From Sphingomonas oleivorans (lineage in GTDB: Bacteria; Pseudomonadota; Alphaproteobacteria; Sphingomonadales; Sphingomonadaceae): a stretch of DNA of 64,000 nt. The notes beneath the pieces are model-generated. The model worked only from the letters and a program-made list of their open reading frames with translations. It did no database searches and was not told where the DNA came from. The translations under genes were made by a program, and so were the position numbers. This document shows, piece after piece, positions 35,169 to 44,231 of the stretch. Each line of letters begins with the position of its first letter. Position 1 is the stretch's first letter. The stretch covers positions 212,933-276,932 of the forward strand of contig NZ_NWBU01000005.1 in the NCBI RefSeq assembly GCF_003050615.1. Direction: 5' to 3'.

Positions 35169-37277
35169 CTATCGGCCAGTTTCGCTGGTTCGCGAATCCG
35201 CCGCTTGCGAAGCGATGGTCTCGAACAGGAGCAGTCCGCCTTCGACAAGCCTGCGATGCTCCACCCTGTTGCTCCGCAACGGCGCATGGTCGAACGATAT
35301 ATTTTCTATGCCCGACCCTCCCCTGCTGCCGGTCCGTCTTATGGTTATGGCCTTTGCACCGGGGACGAGGATCCGCGCTTCCCGATAGGCGGGCGTGGAA
35401 AGCACATACCAAGGCTCGCCCGGCACCAGCGGATAGAGGCCGAGCACCGAGAATACATACCAGGCGGTCATCGCGCCGGCATCGTCATCCATGCCGTCGG
35501 CAAATCCCTGGGGGGCGAGGTTGAAGCTCCGTCCGTGCCAGGGCGCCGCGCGCTTGGCGGCATTGGTGTAATGATGGTCGATCGGCTGCGTCAGTATCTG
35601 CCGCACGATCGCCTCGCTCTTGTCCGGCCGGCCGCGCCAGGCGTGGAGGAAAGGCGCATGGATATCGGGCTGGTTCGTCATGTTGAACAGGCCGCGCGCG
35701 AAGAAGGCGTCCAGCTCCGCATCGAAGCGATCGGGTCCGAGCGTCCGGGCGAGCCAGGGCAGGTCGAACACCGGCGCCCAGCGATATTGCCATAATGTGC
35801 CCTGATAGAGCCCCCGCGCCTTCACCACATCCGCGTCCGCGCCCAGATCCTCGAACACCGAGCGCCACATGCTGCGATAGCCTAACGCCTGCGCGCCGAA
35901 ACGCCTTGCCGCCCCGGCATCGCCAATATCCCCTGCCAGCTGCGCGATCGCCCAATCGTCATAGGCCGCCTCGATCTGCTCGTCTGGCGTCCGGCGTGCG
36001 AGCGTCGGGCTTTCCGCGATCATATGGTCGAGCGCCGCCCGCGCATCGAAACCGTCAATGCCCTTGCGGCGAAAATCCAGCAGGGCAACGCCGGCATGTT
36101 CGGTCCGCACGCTCAGAAAAGGCTCCTGCTTCGTCGCCCAGCGTTGTTTGCCTTCCGCGTAGAGCGACACGAGCGATCGGGCGATGTCCGCTGCCCGCGC
36201 GGGATCGAGCAAGGCCAGCAAGGGCATCTGGGTACGATAATTGTCCCACAGCGCCCAGCCGGTATAGCGTTGCCGTCCGGCAGGAACATAGTGGATCCGT
36301 CCATCGCTGCCCCGGAAGCGGCCATCGGGATCGGCTATGGCGACCGGCGACTGCATCACGCGGAACAGCGCCGTGTAGAAAAGCGCCTGTTCCTCGCGCG
36401 AGGCGTCGATCCGCACGCGATGCAGCTCATGATTCCAGTTGCGCAGCGTTTCCCGCGCGACGATGTCGAACCGGCGCCCGCCAAGCTCGGCCGCCCGCAC
36501 CCGCGCCGCCGCTTCGGCATCGACCGAGGAGAGGCCGGTGCGCAGCTCGATGATGTCGCCCGCGTCCACGCGCAGCTCCAATGAGGCCCGGCCGGATGCA
36601 TCCAGCAGGACCGGGGCATCGACGCGACGGCCATTGCGGCTCAGCTCGCTGGCGCTGTGGATATGATATGCGCCGACATCGCAGACCGTGCCCGCCGAAA
36701 GCGAGGCCCGCAGGTCGTTCCAATTTCCGCTCTCCCACCGGGCGGAAAGGCGCTTGCTATAGGAATGGTTGGGATCTGCGCTGAGCGTCACCCTGCCCGC
36801 GCGCGGCAAGGTGAAGCGGATGATGCCCGAACCCCGCGTCGCCGTCAGCTCCGCGACGATGCCGCTGCCGTAGCGAACGCTGTAATAGCCCGCATGCGCC
36901 CGCTCGCTCCGCTTGTCGATGCGCGCCGCACGCGCCGCGCCGGCATATTCGAGCATGACCAGCATGTCGCCGCCCGCTCCGCCGCAGCCGACGCCGCCCC
37001 CCCGGCTATGGGAAAAGCCGATCAGCCTGTCCGCCGCATAATCATAGCCGGCATGATTGGCGGGACTGGTATCGGGGCCAAGCTGCACCATGCCATAGGG
37101 CGCCACCGCCGCCGGGTTGAGCTGGCCGAAATCGGCCAGCGTGCCGACGAACGGATCGACCAGCCGCCCCGGCTCCCGGGCGAGCGCCGGGCCATGCCCG
37201 GCAGCGCACACAGGCGCGGCGCATAGGGGCGCCAGCAGCCAGGCTATCCGCCTCATCATCCGCGTCATCATTCTCAT
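35169..37277 (-). CDS. GH92 family alpha-mannosidase, exported
   Basis: A 702-residue glycoside hydrolase family 92 enzyme, a Ca2+-dependent exo-alpha-mannosidase family (mostly alpha-1,2). Signal peptide at 1-33. The N-terminal beta-sandwich starts VDPFVGTLADFGQLNPAAVAPYGMVQLGPDT; the catalytic (alpha/alpha)6 part has YTGWALWDNYRTQMPLL, EAAYDDWAIAQLA, LYQGTLWQYRWAPVFD, FNMTNQPDIHAPFL and GFADGMDDDAGAMTAWYVFS. The start overlaps the YdcF stop (ATGA at 37277). The very C-terminus (about the last 60 residues) is unlike the family's usual end, and copies of this 3' DNA occur at 31683 and 33602. Confidence 0.9.
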   Translation of the reverse strand: MRMMTRMMRRIAWLLAPLCAAPVCAAGHGPALAREPGRLVDPFVGTLADFGQLNPAAVAPYGMVQLGPDTSPANHAGYDYAADRLIGFSHSRGGGVGCGGAGGDMLVMLEYAGAARAARIDKRSERAHAGYYSVRYGSGIVAELTATRGSGIIRFTLPRAGRVTLSADPNHSYSKRLSARWESGNWNDLRASLSAGTVCDVGAYHIHSASELSRNGRRVDAPVLLDASGRASLELRVDAGDIIELRTGLSSVDAEAAARVRAAELGGRRFDIVARETLRNWNHELHRVRIDASREEQALFYTALFRVMQSPVAIADPDGRFRGSDGRIHYVPAGRQRYTGWALWDNYRTQMPLLALLDPARAADIARSLVSLYAEGKQRWATKQEPFLSVRTEHAGVALLDFRRKGIDGFDARAALDHMIAESPTLARRTPDEQIEAAYDDWAIAQLAGDIGDAGAARRFGAQALGYRSMWRSVFEDLGADADVVKARGLYQGTLWQYRWAPVFDLPWLARTLGPDRFDAELDAFFARGLFNMTNQPDIHAPFLHAWRGRPDKSEAIVRQILTQPIDHHYTNAAKRAAPWHGRSFNLAPQGFADGMDDDAGAMTAWYVFSVLGLYPLVPGEPWYVLSTPAYREARILVPGAKAITIRRTGSRGGSGIENISFDHAPLRSNRVEHRRLVEGGLLLFETIASQAADSRTSETGR

Positions 37278-38542
37278 GGGTCGAGCGGATCGCGTGCATC
37301 GACATGCAGCGAAACGGGATCGGGCCGGAAACGGAGCGCAAGCGGCCCCGGCCCGGGCATGACCCGCCCCGGCTGATAGCCGAGTTCCGTCATGTTCCGT
37401 TCCGCCAGTTGCTTGCCGCCGATATAGGCGATGGTCGCAGGATCGGAGAGGATCAGCGAATCCCGGTCGGCCGGAATGCCCGCCGCGAACATCATCCGCG
37501 CGATGTTGCGCAGGTTGGTGGTGGTGTGCCGGGCATGGGGCTCGATCAATATCCGGTCGGCGGGGACGCCATAATGCGCGACCAGTTCCTTCTTCATTTC
37601 CACCGCTTCGTTGAAGGGAGTGCGATTGGGATGCACATTGCCGCCCGACAGGATGATGACCGGCGCCTGTCCCCGCGCGAACTGGTCCGCCGCCAGCCGC
37701 AGCCGCAAATGGCCAAGCACGCCGGTGCGCGACTGGCCATCCTCCGGGCCATGGCCGAAGACGAGCAGCGCGGCATAGGGATAGCGGCGCCATTTGATGT
37801 CGGGGAGCGCCGACATGGTCGCCACATTGTCCCCGGCCAGCAGCGGCAGGAAAGCCGCCGCATCGGTCCGCTCGTTCATCAGCAGCAGCCCGAGCGCGTA
37901 GCGCAGCGGCGCCTCGAAAATCAGATCCTCCGCCCGGTCCTGCGACCGCGTGACCGCGCCCAGCGCCTCAACGGCATAAGCGAAGCCGGGCTGCGCGACG
38001 TCGAAGATGTTCGCATCGATCTTCGGATAGAGCGGCGCTTCGCCCTTGCCATAGACGGCGAGAATCCGGTTCATCGCCGCGGCAGCGTCGGCCCATGCCG
38101 CCGACAGCAAGGCCGCATCGTCGCGGCCGGCATGAAGCGCGAACTGGCCCGATGCGCGCATCCGCTCCGTCACCAGAGCTTTTGCCATGGCCCGATTGCG
38201 CAGCACCCGCTCCAGCGCGCGATCGACCGCCGCGATGTCGTCGGGCGTCCATGCCCATGCATCGACCAGACAGGCCGGACGCGGGGCGCAGCCCTTCGCC
38301 GCATCGACGCGCGCCTGCCGCTCCCGGCCGAGCGCCGCCAGCGCCTCGTCCGCGCGCAAGGCCTCCGCCCAGCCCAGCGCGGCGCGCATCATGGCGAGCA
38401 GGGGAAAGTCCCGGCTTTCCAGATTTTCCGACACCGGCAAGGTCCGGCTCGCGGCCTTCCTCGCCCACCCCGCCGGGGGCAGCGCCCCGGCCACGGCCAG
38501 CATCAGCACGGCCGGCATCGCATGGCGAAATATCGCTTTCAT
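37274..38542 (-). CDS. YdcF/DUF218 family protein, exported
   Basis: A 422-residue protein with a signal peptide (MKAIFRHAMPAVLMLAVAGALPPAGWA), an N-terminal helical region (about 30-230), and a C-terminal DUF218/YdcF domain with AALLVFGHGPE, APVIILSGGNVHPN, RILIEPHARHTTTNLRN and DSLILSDPATIAYIGG. DUF218 proteins such as ElyC and SanA act in envelope biogenesis, and YdcF binds S-adenosylmethionine. The gene overlaps both neighbours by 4 nt, so it belongs to the TonB receptor/PI-PLC/GH92 operon. Role in that pathway unknown. Confidence 0.82.
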   Translation of the reverse strand: MKAIFRHAMPAVLMLAVAGALPPAGWARKAASRTLPVSENLESRDFPLLAMMRAALGWAEALRADEALAALGRERQARVDAAKGCAPRPACLVDAWAWTPDDIAAVDRALERVLRNRAMAKALVTERMRASGQFALHAGRDDAALLSAAWADAAAAMNRILAVYGKGEAPLYPKIDANIFDVAQPGFAYAVEALGAVTRSQDRAEDLIFEAPLRYALGLLLMNERTDAAAFLPLLAGDNVATMSALPDIKWRRYPYAALLVFGHGPEDGQSRTGVLGHLRLRLAADQFARGQAPVIILSGGNVHPNRTPFNEAVEMKKELVAHYGVPADRILIEPHARHTTTNLRNIARMMFAAGIPADRDSLILSDPATIAYIGGKQLAERNMTELGYQPGRVMPGPGPLALRFRPDPVSLHVDARDPLDP

Positions 38543-39750
38543 CGCTTCATCCGATGGCTTGGCTGATCTGCGGTGACAGGATTGATACGCCATCCCCCGG
38601 GAAAGGGCGCGGCATGATAGCCATTGCCGTAGATATTGGGCGCGGAGAGATAATCGGTGGAAACGACCTGTGCCCCGCTGGCCAGCGTATGGTCGCGGCG
38701 CTCCGCATCGTTGCGGCGCGCCTCGGCCGTGTCGATGTCCGCACGCGATCGGACCATATAGCCGCGCCGCGCCAGATCGGGGATCTCCGCAGCCCGAACC
38801 AGCGCATTGTCGACCAGCACGAAGGCGGTATGCGCCATGCCGGGCAGGCCCTGGACGAAAGCCGCCCGCCCTTCGAGCGAGGGGCGGCCCGCCATATAGG
38901 GCTTGAAGGCATCGAGATTGAGGCCGGGCACCAGATAGAGGAACAGAAACTTCCCCCGCGCGGCGGAAAGGCGCGGCCATGCCTTGGCAAGCGCGGCGGC
39001 TTCCAGCGTAGGATATTTCCCGCGCAGATCGTCCGGCGTGAACATCCGTTCCGCACCCAGCACGTCGCGTATCGCCGCATCCACCTCGTCAAAGGCGGCG
39101 GCGTCGAACGTCGGCACATGCGCCGCGCCCGGCAGCATCTTGTCCAGCCCGCCGAATTTCGGTTCGAGCAGGATGAAGACCGGGCTGTGGCCGGGATTGG
39201 CATCCGACCATTGCCGGAGCAGCGACAGGCACTGGCGGAAGGCCGGGCACTGGCTGCGGAAATCGACGTCCGCGACGTGCAGCACCTTCATTCCCGGCTG
39301 GCGCAGGATATCCTCATATATGGGCGCGAGATCCTTCGCCCCCGCCGCACGCAGCTCCCGATAGGGCAAGGGATCGGCATAGGCCCCGCCCGCGGGATCG
39401 GGATTGAGATCGAGTTCCAGGCTGCGCACGCCCATGCGAAGCTGCCCCTCGATCGGCATTTGCACATAATCGAGCGCCAGCGCCGGATCGGCGATGCCGC
39501 CCGGATGCTCCTCGGCAAGCTGTGCCCGCTTCTGCGCGTCGAGCCTTTGGATCGCCGCCGCGTGCAGCGCCGCCAGCCGGGGCGCCATCAGCTTCATCGC
39601 GCGCGGATCGGCAGGCAGGGCATAGCTGTTATGCGTGCCGATGACCTGGATCTGATCGATCCGGGGGTCAGCGGACTGCGCCGATCCCGCGCCGGCCGTC
39701 GCAAGGACGGCCGGCGCGAGGAGGAGCGCACCGGGGATGCGCCGCTTCAT
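38539..39750 (-). CDS. Ca2+-dependent PI-PLC-like phosphodiesterase, exported
   Basis: A 403-residue protein with a signal peptide (1-24) and a phosphatidylinositol-specific phospholipase C X-type barrel. The first catalytic block is QVIGTHNSYALPAD with the active His, followed by MGVRSLELDLNPDP, whose Glu and Asp are the Ca2+ ligands of the Ca2+-dependent bacterial group, then VLHVADVDFRSQCP (second His) and VFILLEPKFGG. It would split phosphatidylinositol-type lipids into inositol phosphate and diacylglycerol. It sits 4 nt after the TonB receptor stop and overlaps the YdcF start. Confidence 0.85.
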   Translation of the reverse strand: MKRRIPGALLLAPAVLATAGAGSAQSADPRIDQIQVIGTHNSYALPADPRAMKLMAPRLAALHAAAIQRLDAQKRAQLAEEHPGGIADPALALDYVQMPIEGQLRMGVRSLELDLNPDPAGGAYADPLPYRELRAAGAKDLAPIYEDILRQPGMKVLHVADVDFRSQCPAFRQCLSLLRQWSDANPGHSPVFILLEPKFGGLDKMLPGAAHVPTFDAAAFDEVDAAIRDVLGAERMFTPDDLRGKYPTLEAAALAKAWPRLSAARGKFLFLYLVPGLNLDAFKPYMAGRPSLEGRAAFVQGLPGMAHTAFVLVDNALVRAAEIPDLARRGYMVRSRADIDTAEARRNDAERRDHTLASGAQVVSTDYLSAPNIYGNGYHAAPFPGGWRINPVTADQPSHRMKR

Positions 39751-39754
39751 CGCC

Positions 39755-42268
39755 TTACCAGCGCTTGGTGAGAACGAAGCGGACGTTGCGGCCGAACACC
39801 GGACGGCCGTAGATCGCCGTCCTGGTGCCCTGCCCCGAAAGCTGGTCGGTGCGGGTATTGCCTTCGGTCAGGCCCTTCGCATTGGTGATGTTGTCGCCCA
39901 CCACCTGGAACTGCCAGTCGCGATAGTTGACGGTCACGCCCGCGCCGAGCGTGTCGTAAGCGGGCAGCTCGGTCTGGTTGAAGAGGTCGACATAACGCTT
40001 GCTGACATAATTGTAGCGGGCATAGGTTTCGATCTTCGCTTCGCCCAGGCTGAAATTCACGCTCGGGCGGAAGTTGCCATATATTTTCGGCTCGCGGATG
40101 ATCTGATTGCCATCGACCGCCGCTGCCGACGCGCCGAATTCGTTGACCAGGTTGGACATGGTCGGATCGCTCACCGTGACCGCGCCCGACAGCGACAGCC
40201 ATTTCAGCGGCCGTATGTCGATATCCGCTTCCACGCCCTTGGTCACCGCCTCGCCGATGAAGGTCAGCGGCTGGTTGTTCTGGCCGGTCACCGGGTTGAA
40301 GGCGAGGAAGGAGGCGTTGAACGGATCATATTTGGTGTAGAAGCCGGTGAAGTAAGCGGAAACACCCGGCAGCGAGACCTTCAGGCCCGCTTCATATTGC
40401 CGCGCCTTGGGCGTCACCGGCGTCGCATTGCTGTAGACGATATTCTCGCTCGGCGTGCGGAATGCTTCCGAAGCGCGGCCATAGACGCCCAGCCAGCGGG
40501 TGATGTCGTAATTGGCGCCGACCGTCCAGGGCGTGACATTGGCCTTGATCCTGCGGTCGATCGCGATGCCGGTATAGGCGCGGGTGGCATCGTCCGCGAG
40601 CGTCTTCGCGTCGCCCAGGTTCACGGTCGTCTGGCCGATGCCATAGCCCTTGTAGATATAGCGCTCATGCCGGATGCCCGCGTCGATGCGCAGCTTGTCC
40701 GTCACCTGCCAGGTGTCGTTGAAATAGGCCGCCAGCAAGGTCACGTCGGATTCGCCGGCAGTGAGCGTCGTGGCATAGCGAAGCACGCCCTTGTCGGTCA
40801 CATAGCCGAGCGCCTGCCCGCTCGCCGAATAGGCGACCAGATCGATGGTGCGCGGCTTCGACGCCAGTTCGAACAGATAGTCCTGATAGCGTTGCCCATA
40901 TTCGGTGCCGTAAGCCGAACCATAGAGACCGAGCGCGATGCTGTGCTTGCCGAGCCCCGTCTCGATGTCGCGCGTGACGCGCAGATCGCCCTGCGTCGAA
41001 TAGAAGTCCGACGAAATGGCGCGATACTGGGCGCTGATGACCAGGCCCGACGTCGCATTGGGATCGAAGGCGGTCGCGCCGTCCGTCCCGGCAATGGCAT
41101 AGCCCATCCGCGCCACCGTTGCGGTCGGCGTGTTGAATGCCGCCTGCGCCCTGGTCAGATAGCTTGCGGCGAACGCGTTGGCGTCCTGCGGGTTGGTGGT
41201 CGAATAGAGCGCGTCGAAATCGACCCTGCCGTCGGTGTAACGGCCCTTGGCGCTGACGGTCCAGTCACCGAATTCACCGGTATAGTCGAGGCCGAGCGTG
41301 TAGAAGCGGGTATGGCGGCCATCGGCCAGATCGCGATCCTCGACGCTCTTGCCGCCCGCGCCGTCGGGATAGACGAAGCGCGCGTTGCGCAGCGCCGGGC
41401 TGTTCATCGTGCCCTTGAAATAGTCGATATAGGGGTCGAGCGACACGCCGGGCGCGCGCGGGTCGGCGATCGGGATCGGCAGGTAGAACAGATTATGGTC
41501 GTTCAGGTAAACGCCCGACAGGCGGATTTCGCCATTGTCCAGCTCATGAACGATATTGGCGCGGAACTGGCCGCCTTCGTCGCTGGGAAAGCCGTTGGGA
41601 CGATAGCCGTCATGGCGGCGAAGGAAACCGCCCGCCGCATAATAGGTCCGCTCGCCGAGCGGGCCGGACGAATAGGCGTCGAGGCGATAGAGATCGGTAT
41701 CGCCGACCGTCACCTGCACCGCGCCATGGGGCGTGTCGGTGCCGCGCACGGTGATCTGGTTGTAGATGGCCGATGCGTTGCTGGCGAAGATCGGCGCCGG
41801 ACCGCCGCGCACGAACTCCATGCTCTGGGTCATGAGGTCGGTGCGGTTGAGCACGTCGCCCTTGAAGAAGGTGCCGTCATTGTCCTGATAGATCGGCATG
41901 CCGTCCTGCTGGAACGCCTGGAAGCTGCCTTCGTTCGGAATGCCGCGCAGGCGATAGACGTTCTGGACCTCGCCGCCCGTGGCTTCGACATGGATGCCGG
42001 GAAGCTGGCCAAGCAGGTCGGCCATGTTCAGCGGCGCCATCTTCTGGATATCCGCATTGGTCAGCGAGGTGACGGCATAGGACACGTCGAACTTGCGCTC
42101 GGCCTTTGAAGAGCCGGTTACGATGATGTCGCTCGACTGTTCGCCGGAATCCGCCGTCGCCTCTTCCGAAGCCGACGATGTTTCGGCGGCATAAGCGCCG
42201 GCCGAAGGCAGCAGCGCGGTCGAGCCGAGAAGCGCCGAAAGAATAATCCGAATCGAATATGTTTTCAC
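39755..42268 (-). CDS. TonB-dependent receptor of the PI-PLC/GH92 operon
   Basis: An 837-residue outer-membrane receptor. Start GTG at 42268 (AAGGGGG upstream) gives signal peptide MKTYSIRIILSALLG...GAYA. A short Ser/Glu-rich linker precedes the TonB box-like SDIIVTGSS, then the plug (about 60-190: MADLLGQLPGIHVEAT, NVYRLRGIPNEGSF, ASNASAIYNQITVRG) and a 22-strand barrel ending GRNVRFVLTKRW with terminal Trp. There is no STN domain, so it is a transporter only. Its operon partners suggest that it imports a glycan or inositol phosphate released by PI-PLC and mannosidase. Confidence 0.92.
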   Translation of the reverse strand: MKTYSIRIILSALLGSTALLPSAGAYAAETSSASEEATADSGEQSSDIIVTGSSKAERKFDVSYAVTSLTNADIQKMAPLNMADLLGQLPGIHVEATGGEVQNVYRLRGIPNEGSFQAFQQDGMPIYQDNDGTFFKGDVLNRTDLMTQSMEFVRGGPAPIFASNASAIYNQITVRGTDTPHGAVQVTVGDTDLYRLDAYSSGPLGERTYYAAGGFLRRHDGYRPNGFPSDEGGQFRANIVHELDNGEIRLSGVYLNDHNLFYLPIPIADPRAPGVSLDPYIDYFKGTMNSPALRNARFVYPDGAGGKSVEDRDLADGRHTRFYTLGLDYTGEFGDWTVSAKGRYTDGRVDFDALYSTTNPQDANAFAASYLTRAQAAFNTPTATVARMGYAIAGTDGATAFDPNATSGLVISAQYRAISSDFYSTQGDLRVTRDIETGLGKHSIALGLYGSAYGTEYGQRYQDYLFELASKPRTIDLVAYSASGQALGYVTDKGVLRYATTLTAGESDVTLLAAYFNDTWQVTDKLRIDAGIRHERYIYKGYGIGQTTVNLGDAKTLADDATRAYTGIAIDRRIKANVTPWTVGANYDITRWLGVYGRASEAFRTPSENIVYSNATPVTPKARQYEAGLKVSLPGVSAYFTGFYTKYDPFNASFLAFNPVTGQNNQPLTFIGEAVTKGVEADIDIRPLKWLSLSGAVTVSDPTMSNLVNEFGASAAAVDGNQIIREPKIYGNFRPSVNFSLGEAKIETYARYNYVSKRYVDLFNQTELPAYDTLGAGVTVNYRDWQFQVVGDNITNAKGLTEGNTRTDQLSGQGTRTAIYGRPVFGRNVRFVLTKRW

Positions 42269-42692
42269 CACGACCCCCTTGTTTTTCGAAATCCAGGGGC
42301 CGCTAAGGGGCAAAAATGATGGTTTGCCGACTCATCCGTAAAAGTTCGGCGGCTTTTTTATTGCGTTAATGTTGCATTGCGTAATTCTGCAAGCTTCTCA
42401 GTGACTTGTCCTTACAGGCAAGGAATGCCCTGAAAGAAATTTGTGAACAGCGCGGCGCTTTTCATCGATCCGGACACGGAAAGTCCGGCGATCGCGGCCG
42501 ACATCGGGGCGATGCGAGTTCGTCGATGATCGGCAAGCCGGGGTTGGGACGGCTATTCCCTGCTCGACCGGGAGATGACGCCCGGCGAGAAGCGCCGCGT
42601 CGGGAGCGAGGCGCGCGCGACCGGTGGCGCGCAATACGCGGCTGAAGCTTTCGCGACATTGACCCGCACGGACTGGCAGCTATGCCAAGACG
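42269..42692. other. Intergenic region upstream of the receptor operon
   Basis: The part nearest the receptor is AT-rich and contains TTGCGTTAA at 42361-42369 and TTGCGTAA at 42377-42384, a motif also found upstream of the gene at 54911. A run of six T follows a GCCG-rich hairpin near 42345-42360. The rest shows no supported gene. Confidence 0.45.
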
Positions 42693-43154
42693 ATGAAGCC
42701 GTTCCTTCGGATCGTCCTTATCTCCCTCGCCGCGTCAAGCGCCGCCGCCTGCTCGGAGACCTGCCGGAACAGCATCGTCGGCAGCGCGGATGCGCCATCG
42801 GGGGATTGGCGCGCCGTCCTGTTCCGGAGGGACTGCGGAGCGACGACGGGCTTCTCGACCCAGATTTCCGTCCTCAAGCGATCCGCCAGCTTGGAAGGTG
42901 CCGGGAACATGTTCGTCGGGGATGACGATCATGGGACCGCGCCGGCAGCCTCTTGGGGCGGGCCCTGGACCGAGCTTCGCTGGCTCTCGCCCACGCATCT
43001 GCTGGTGCGATACGACCGGCGCCTGCGCCTGTTCAAAGCAGTCGAAGCCGTGGGCGGCGTGCGGGGCAGCTTCGTCAAGGCCGACGCTCCGACAGCAGGA
43101 ACTGAAGCTGCCCTCCAAGGCTCAACAGGCCCGAATTCTCGGCTTCGTCGATGA
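42693..43154 (+). CDS. Putative lipoprotein of unknown function
   Basis: A 153-residue protein with an N-terminal hydrophobic segment ending in SSAAAC (Cys20), a plausible lipobox. The central region GDWRAVLFRRDCGATTGFSTQISVL and GPWTELRWLSPTHLLVRYDRR resembles small secreted proteins common in proteobacteria, but I cannot name a family. The last 25 residues look out of character and may come from a frameshift. After the stop, the same frame carries another 70 codons (to 43377) with no start codon. Confidence 0.6.
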   Translation: MKPFLRIVLISLAASSAAACSETCRNSIVGSADAPSGDWRAVLFRRDCGATTGFSTQISVLKRSASLEGAGNMFVGDDDHGTAPAASWGGPWTELRWLSPTHLLVRYDRRLRLFKAVEAVGGVRGSFVKADAPTAGTEAALQGSTGPNSRLRR

Positions 43155-43363
43155 GCCGCGGGATGAGGTCGAGCGGCTATCCATATTCGTTGCCGCTTCG
43201 GCACGCCGCCTGCCGAAGCACGCGAGGCAATAGGACTTCAGGAGGGAGAGGCATGGGTGGAGCCTATGTTCGCCGTAGAGGCCGTGACGGATGGAAAATG
43301 CATCTATCGCGAAGCTGTGATCCGGCACCGGCCGCCTCTGACCGTCCGGAGGATAGCCGGCCT

Positions 43364-43821
43364 TCATAAGCCCTCGGTCTGATCTTCGGGCAGTGGCGAG
43401 TAGCCGATGGCGCAGATTGCCGGTTCACCGTCCAGCGAGACCATCGAGACGAGATTCCTTGCGCTCCCATCGCGCCACTCGAAGATTTCCATATCCTCGA
43501 GGGAACTCTCGACACTTCCATATTTAGCGAACATGGCATCCTTCAGTCGATGGCATTGCCGCGGATCGAGCCTGAGATCGACGTCGACGAGCCTGCCATC
43601 CTTGTTGAAGGAAAGATGCGCCGAGAAAGTGAAGTCCGCTGTCTTGTAAGTACCGATCAAGTCGGGCGACGAATGTAAGGGTTCGGCGCCCTGACATCCG
43701 TTAGCGGAAACGAGATCAGCTTGCGAACCGCGGCCCGGTCCATGCCCCATTCCGTCCCCTGCCAGCCGGCCTGGGCAATGCTGGGGACCACGGCAATCAC
43801 AAGGGCAAGCGCAATGCGCAT
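43364..43821 (-). pseudogene. Small exported protein gene with frameshift
   Basis: The start at 43821 (AGGAAA upstream) gives a signal peptide MRIALALVIAVVPSIAQAG and WQGTEWGMDRAAVRKLISFPL, then stops at 43657. The sequence continues in another frame as DLIGTYKTADFTFSAHLSFNKDGRLVDVDLRL to a stop at 43364. The two halves join smoothly around PYIRRP/DLIGTY near 43670-43690, so a one- or two-base indel has split the gene. The family is unknown to me; the first half resembles small periplasmic proteins with a WG-x-x-x-x-x-V motif. Confidence 0.7.
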
Positions 43822-44231
43822 GATCTTTCCTGACATTGGCAAAGCGACGAGGGCGGCGTCTGGTTTTCGGGCATGGACGCGTGCGGATCCGCGCCCGTCG
43901 TTGAGGCGAGATAGCATGTCCAGTGGAGTTGGTTATAGCCTGCTTGCCGCTTCACAGATCCTCATTCCTGGGGGTGGCCAGTGCAGGCTCGATATCGGAA
44001 GTAAATTGCGGCCTGCCGGCCTGATAGAATTCCAACTCGACGACCATCTTCTTCGCTTCCTTCATCTGCTCGATGAAGCTCTGCGTATTTTGGGCATTTC
44101 TTCAGTGCCATGATGTCGTCCCCCAGCCGACGGGTAGCGCTTATTGGAAGGATGAGGCAACGATATGTTGCCACCGAAATGGCACCGGCGGCAGCAGGGC
44201 CGTTGGCGCCGAAGCCGGTCGGGCGCAGGCG

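Noticed and set aside
39737-42109. Plus-strand 790-codon open frame across the second TonB receptor
   Set aside because: Antisense shadow with Arg/Gly/Ala-rich text and no motif.
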